In this document: positions 43,864 through 46,190 of the stretch, piece by piece
Layout: each line of letters starts with the position of its first letter
How positions within the stretch are numbered: position 1 is the first letter of the stretch
Assembly (NCBI GenBank): GCA_028280805.1
Contig: JANQLB010000050.1
Location: 1-46,190, forward strand
Source: Tissierellales bacterium
GTDB lineage: Bacteria > Bacillota > Clostridia > Tissierellales > VENL01
Length of the DNA: 46,190 nt
Reading direction: 5' to 3'
Made by a program: the position numbers and the translations under genes
Notes under the pieces: model-generated
Seen by the model: the letters and a program-made list of their open reading frames with translations, nothing else
Database searches by the model: none
Told to the model about the DNA's origin: nothing

Positions 43864-44436
43864 TTGAAAAACAAACTGCCAATTGCATTATCAAATCGTC
43901 ACGTTCATCTTAGTCAAGAGGATATAAACAAGCTGTTTGGAGAAGGGTATGAGCTTACAAATCATAAAGATTTATCACAGCCCGGACAATTTGCCTGCAA
44001 AGAAAAGGTTGATCTTGTAGGTCCTAAGAGAACAATTGAAGGTGTTAGAGTTTTAGGTCCTGCTAGAAGTAAAACTCAAGTAGAAGTTTCCTTAACTGAT
44101 GGGTTTACTTTAGGATTAAATCCTCCTGTCAGAGATTCGGGTAATATAGCCGGAAGTCCGGGAGCTAAACTTGTAGGTCCTAAAGGAGAGATAGAACTAA
44201 AAGAAGGTATTATTGCAGCCGCAAGACATATACATATGCATACTGATGATGCTAAAGAATTTGGAGTTGAAGATAAGCAAAGAGTTAAAATAAGGACATT
44301 AGGAGAAAGAGGATTAATATTTGAACAAGTTCTAGTAAGAGTAAATCCACAATATGCTTTAGAAATGCACGTAGATGTAGATGAAGGTAATGCTGCCGGG
44401 ATAAAGAACGGAGAAATGGTAGAATTAATTAAATAA
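43864..44436 (+). CDS. pduL: PduL-type phosphate acyltransferase (phosphotransacylase)
   Basis: 190 residues from TTG 43864 (aggagg 8 nt upstream). PduL converts acetyl- or propionyl-CoA to the acyl phosphate using two zinc ions. The zinc-site motifs [11 protein letters not shown] (H13, H15), [10 protein letters not shown] and [13 protein letters not shown] are present. There is no N-terminal encapsulation peptide, so it is a free cytoplasmic enzyme rather than a microcompartment protein. deoC starts 19 nt later, and the pair may be co-transcribed. Confidence 0.93.
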   Translation: MKNKLPIALSNRHVHLSQEDINKLFGEGYELTNHKDLSQPGQFACKEKVDLVGPKRTIEGVRVLGPARSKTQVEVSLTDGFTLGLNPPVRDSGNIAGSPGAKLVGPKGEIELKEGIIAAARHIHMHTDDAKEFGVEDKQRVKIRTLGERGLIFEQVLVRVNPQYALEMHVDVDEGNAAGIKNGEMVELIK

Positions 44437-44455
44437 TTCATATGGAGGTGGTAAA

Positions 44456-45127
44456 ATGAATAGTATAGCTTCAATGATTGATCACACTATATTAAAGCCT
44501 GATACAACTAAAGAAATGGTTAAAAAAGTTTGTGATGAAGCTAAGAAATATAAATTTGCCTCAGTATGTGTAAATCCTTACTACGTTGAGTTTGTTAAAA
44601 ATGAACTGAAAGAAACAGATGTTAAGGTAACTTCTGTTATAGGATTTCCTTTAGGCAGTACTCTAAAAGAAGTTAAGGCATTTGAAGCAAAAGAAGCAAT
44701 AAAGAATGGTGCTGATGAGCTTGATGTAGTTATAAATATTGGTGCTTTAAAAGATAAACAGGATGATATTGTAAAAGAAGATATAAAGGCTGTAGTACAA
44801 GCTGCAAAAGGTAAAGCCTTAGTAAAAGTTATAATAGAAACATGTTTATTAACTGATGAAGAAAAGGTTAGAGCCTGCAAACTTGCTAAGGAAGCAGAGG
44901 CTGATTTTGTAAAGACATCCACAGGGTTTAGTACTGGCGGAGCAACTACAGAGGACATTAAACTTATGAGAGAAACTGTGGGATATAGTGTGGGAGTAAA
45001 GGCATCAGGTGGAGTTAGAGATTTAGAAAAGGCACAAGCTATGGTAGATGCTGGAGCAACCAGAATTGGAGCAAGCTCATCAGTAGCAATAACTGAGGGT
45101 AGTAAATCTAATAGTTTAGGATATTAA
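44456..45127 (+). CDS. deoC: Deoxyribose-phosphate aldolase
   Basis: Cleaves 2-deoxyribose-5-phosphate into glyceraldehyde-3-phosphate and acetaldehyde in deoxynucleoside breakdown. The 223-residue length is normal. The Schiff-base lysine is K153 ([10 protein letters not shown]), with the proton-relay residues D90 ([10 protein letters not shown]) and K182 (VGVKASGG). The ATG has ggaggtgg upstream. It follows pduL; acetaldehyde oxidised to acetyl-CoA elsewhere could feed PduL. A strong terminator follows. Confidence 0.96.
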   Translation: MNSIASMIDHTILKPDTTKEMVKKVCDEAKKYKFASVCVNPYYVEFVKNELKETDVKVTSVIGFPLGSTLKEVKAFEAKEAIKNGADELDVVINIGALKDKQDDIVKEDIKAVVQAAKGKALVKVIIETCLLTDEEKVRACKLAKEAEADFVKTSTGFSTGGATTEDIKLMRETVGYSVGVKASGGVRDLEKAQAMVDAGATRIGASSSVAITEGSKSNSLGY

Positions 45128-45153
45128 ACGTAAATAAACGTAAATGATAAGAT

Positions 45154-45183
45154 GACAGAGTAATTCTAGACTCTGTCTTTTTG
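45154..45183 (+). terminator. Terminator after deoC
   Basis: Perfect arms gacagagt / actctgtc with an 8-nt loop and five T. Confidence 0.88.
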
Positions 45184-45263
45184 CTTAAGGGGGTGTAGGC
45201 ATGAAGTGCTATAGGATAAAAAACTTTGTGTTTAAACAATAATGTATAAAGTGAGGAATTAAA

Positions 45264-45995
45264 ATGATAGAAAAGACTAAAATCATTAGACATCTAGAAA
45301 AAGATATAATTAGAAATTGTAACTTCATTAACTTTATTGAAGATAACACTGTTTATCAATATATAACCGAAGGTAATTCTGTGCTGGTAAAAGGAAGAAG
45401 TGATGAAAATTGGTTATATATTAGCAGCACATCACAGACTGAACTAAAAAAACTTATGTCACAATGTAATGAAGATGAATACTTTGCAGTTGTGGAGGAT
45501 TGGATGATACCTTTTATAATGGAGGGCAAGATGCTTGACTGGAAGCTTAGCTGTGTTAAACTATATTTTCCAGACAATCTTAAGCTACCTTCAAATAAAG
45601 GAGATTGTGATAATCAAACTGTCAGCTTAGTTGCTGAAGAAGCTGAGTATATATATTCAAATTATTATAAGTATCAGCAGTATGTAACAGCTGAGTACAT
45701 TAGAGAAAGAATAAAAAAGGGAGTAGCTTTAGGTATTTATGAGGATGGTAAGCTGGCTGCATGGATTATGACTCATGATGATGGTGCAATAGGATTATTA
45801 AATGTATTAGAAGATTATAGAAAAAAAGGATATGGATATAAGTTAACAATTGAAATGATTAAGAGATTACGTAAAAATAATAAGATTCCTTTTGTTCATA
45901 TAGAGAATGATAATGAGAAATCCATGAATCTTGCTCTTAAAGTAGGGTTTTGTAAATATGGAGATGTACATTGGATAAAAAGAATTAATAAATAA
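45264..45995 (+). CDS. GNAT-family N-acetyltransferase
   Basis: 243 residues. The C-terminal half (about 120-240) carries the GNAT core: GIYEDGKLAAWIMTHDDGAIGLLNVLEDYRKKGYGYKL, with the Q/RxxGxG/A acetyl-CoA loop read here as RKKGYGY, and a closing SMNLALKVGFCKYGDVHW strand. The N-terminal half is unassigned. The overall form is like the FR47-type acyltransferases. The substrate is unknown. The ATG has gtgagg upstream; there is a 136-nt gap after deoC holding its terminator. Confidence 0.8.
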   Translation: MIEKTKIIRHLEKDIIRNCNFINFIEDNTVYQYITEGNSVLVKGRSDENWLYISSTSQTELKKLMSQCNEDEYFAVVEDWMIPFIMEGKMLDWKLSCVKLYFPDNLKLPSNKGDCDNQTVSLVAEEAEYIYSNYYKYQQYVTAEYIRERIKKGVALGIYEDGKLAAWIMTHDDGAIGLLNVLEDYRKKGYGYKLTIEMIKRLRKNNKIPFVHIENDNEKSMNLALKVGFCKYGDVHWIKRINK

Positions 45996-45998
45996 GAT

Positions 45999-46071
45999 TT
46001 ATCCGATAGCTTACAATTCTAATACTCCCGCTTTAAAGCTATGAGTAAAGAATTGCATAGTATCCGGATAA
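45999..46071. other. Long imperfect hairpin after the GNAT gene
   Basis: ttatccgata (45999-46008) pairs with tatccggataa (46061-46071) with one bulged base. Inside, caattct pairs with agaattg and tactc with gagta. No poly-T follows, so it is not an ordinary terminator. It begins 4 nt after the stop codon. Confidence 0.5.
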
Positions 46072-46086
46072 GACGAGTCAAGTAGA

Positions 46087-46184
46087 TAGCCAAAATTGCA
46101 AAATGAAACTCAGAAAGATAAAGCTTCTGAGTACTACACTTACATCAAATCTAAGATTTGAGTAATTGCAGCAATTTTGTGCTA
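46087..46184. other. Multibranch structured region at the window edge, class unknown
   Basis: An outer helix (tagccaaaattgc at 46087-46099 with gcaattttg-t-gcta at 46171-46184, one bulge) encloses two perfect hairpins. These are actcagaa/ttctgagt (46108-46115 and 46125-46132) and tcaaatc/gatttga (46145-46151 and 46155-46161). It could be a leader RNA of the next gene, a small RNA or a mobile-element end. No known class is recognised and the window stops 6 nt later. Confidence 0.45.
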
Positions 46185-46190
46185 GTCACT

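Noticed and set aside
45195..45240. A 13-codon reading frame behind a GGGGGTG site between deoC and the GNAT gene
   Set aside because: Too short to support, no repeat codons suggesting a leader peptide, and no similarity to known small proteins.
45999..46184. CRISPR repeats or a tRNA at the right edge
   Set aside because: Helices are of different sequence and not periodic, and no acceptor stem or T-arm is present.

Overview
The window is 46 kb of very AT-rich, low-GC Gram-positive DNA. SpoVM and YlbJ indicate an endospore former. Gene families, frequent TTG/GTG starts behind strong AGGAGG sites, and the thiN-spoVM-rpmB / Asp23-fakA-recG-rsmD-coaD order fit a member of Clostridia or Tissierellia. 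No phage, insertion sequence, CRISPR array or tRNA was seen. Most of the window is ordinary chromosome; the accessory part is roughly 6.9-20.3 kb.

Layout. 0-0.6 kb: a 5S rRNA with its own promoter and terminator, then a second copy of the 5S 3' end and terminator split by a 58-bp insert. 0.6-2.1 kb: an AraC-type regulator interrupted by a stop codon. 2.3-6.7 kb: RNase HI, a DUF4397 protein, methionine aminopeptidase, and a DUF5685 / J-domain / membrane-protein cassette. 6.9-19.1 kb: a metal-acquisition island with a DtxR-like repressor, a PchR/YbtA-like AraC regulator, a YbtPQ-like pair of ABC half-transporters, a MATE transporter and a five-gene NikABCDE-type importer. Fur-like boxes, an AraC-type direct repeat and twin TTAG-N6-CTAA palindromes are visible in its promoters. 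19.3-20.3 kb: two orphan exported proteins and a MATE gene remnant. 20.4-25.7 kb: a polyphosphate cluster (ppx-HD, ppk1, ppx-HD). 25.9-29.5 kb: a long leader, M55 peptidase, helical-repeat protein, MazG-like protein, small membrane protein, FosB-like thiol transferase and thiamine pyrophosphokinase. 29.7-37.8 kb: small membrane proteins (one with a frame break in a T7 run), SpoVM, L28, Asp23, FakA-like protein, RecG, RsmD, CoaD, a coiled-coil protein and YlbJ. 38-46.2 kb: MscS, two orphan small proteins, DedA, DUF1461, a membrane-anchored degenerate Mrr-like protein, a THF riboswitch with a folate ECF S component, a thiamine-binding protein, PduL, DeoC and a GNAT protein. The right edge holds a non-coding region that folds strongly.

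How the parts fit. The island reads as iron- or metal-controlled import of metal-ligand complexes. Fur-type boxes sit just downstream of one predicted start site and next to a second candidate -10. A 21-bp-spaced direct repeat abuts the -35 of the ABC operon, as expected for the adjacent AraC activator. The Nik operon has a separate operator pair. No metallophore biosynthesis genes are present, so import of a ligand made elsewhere or by neighbours is an inference. I did not find a system that is clearly new to science. The strongest leads are this regulatory architecture, the T7 frame break, the split 5S repeat and the structured region at the right edge. All motif and family calls are by eye; no database search was run.
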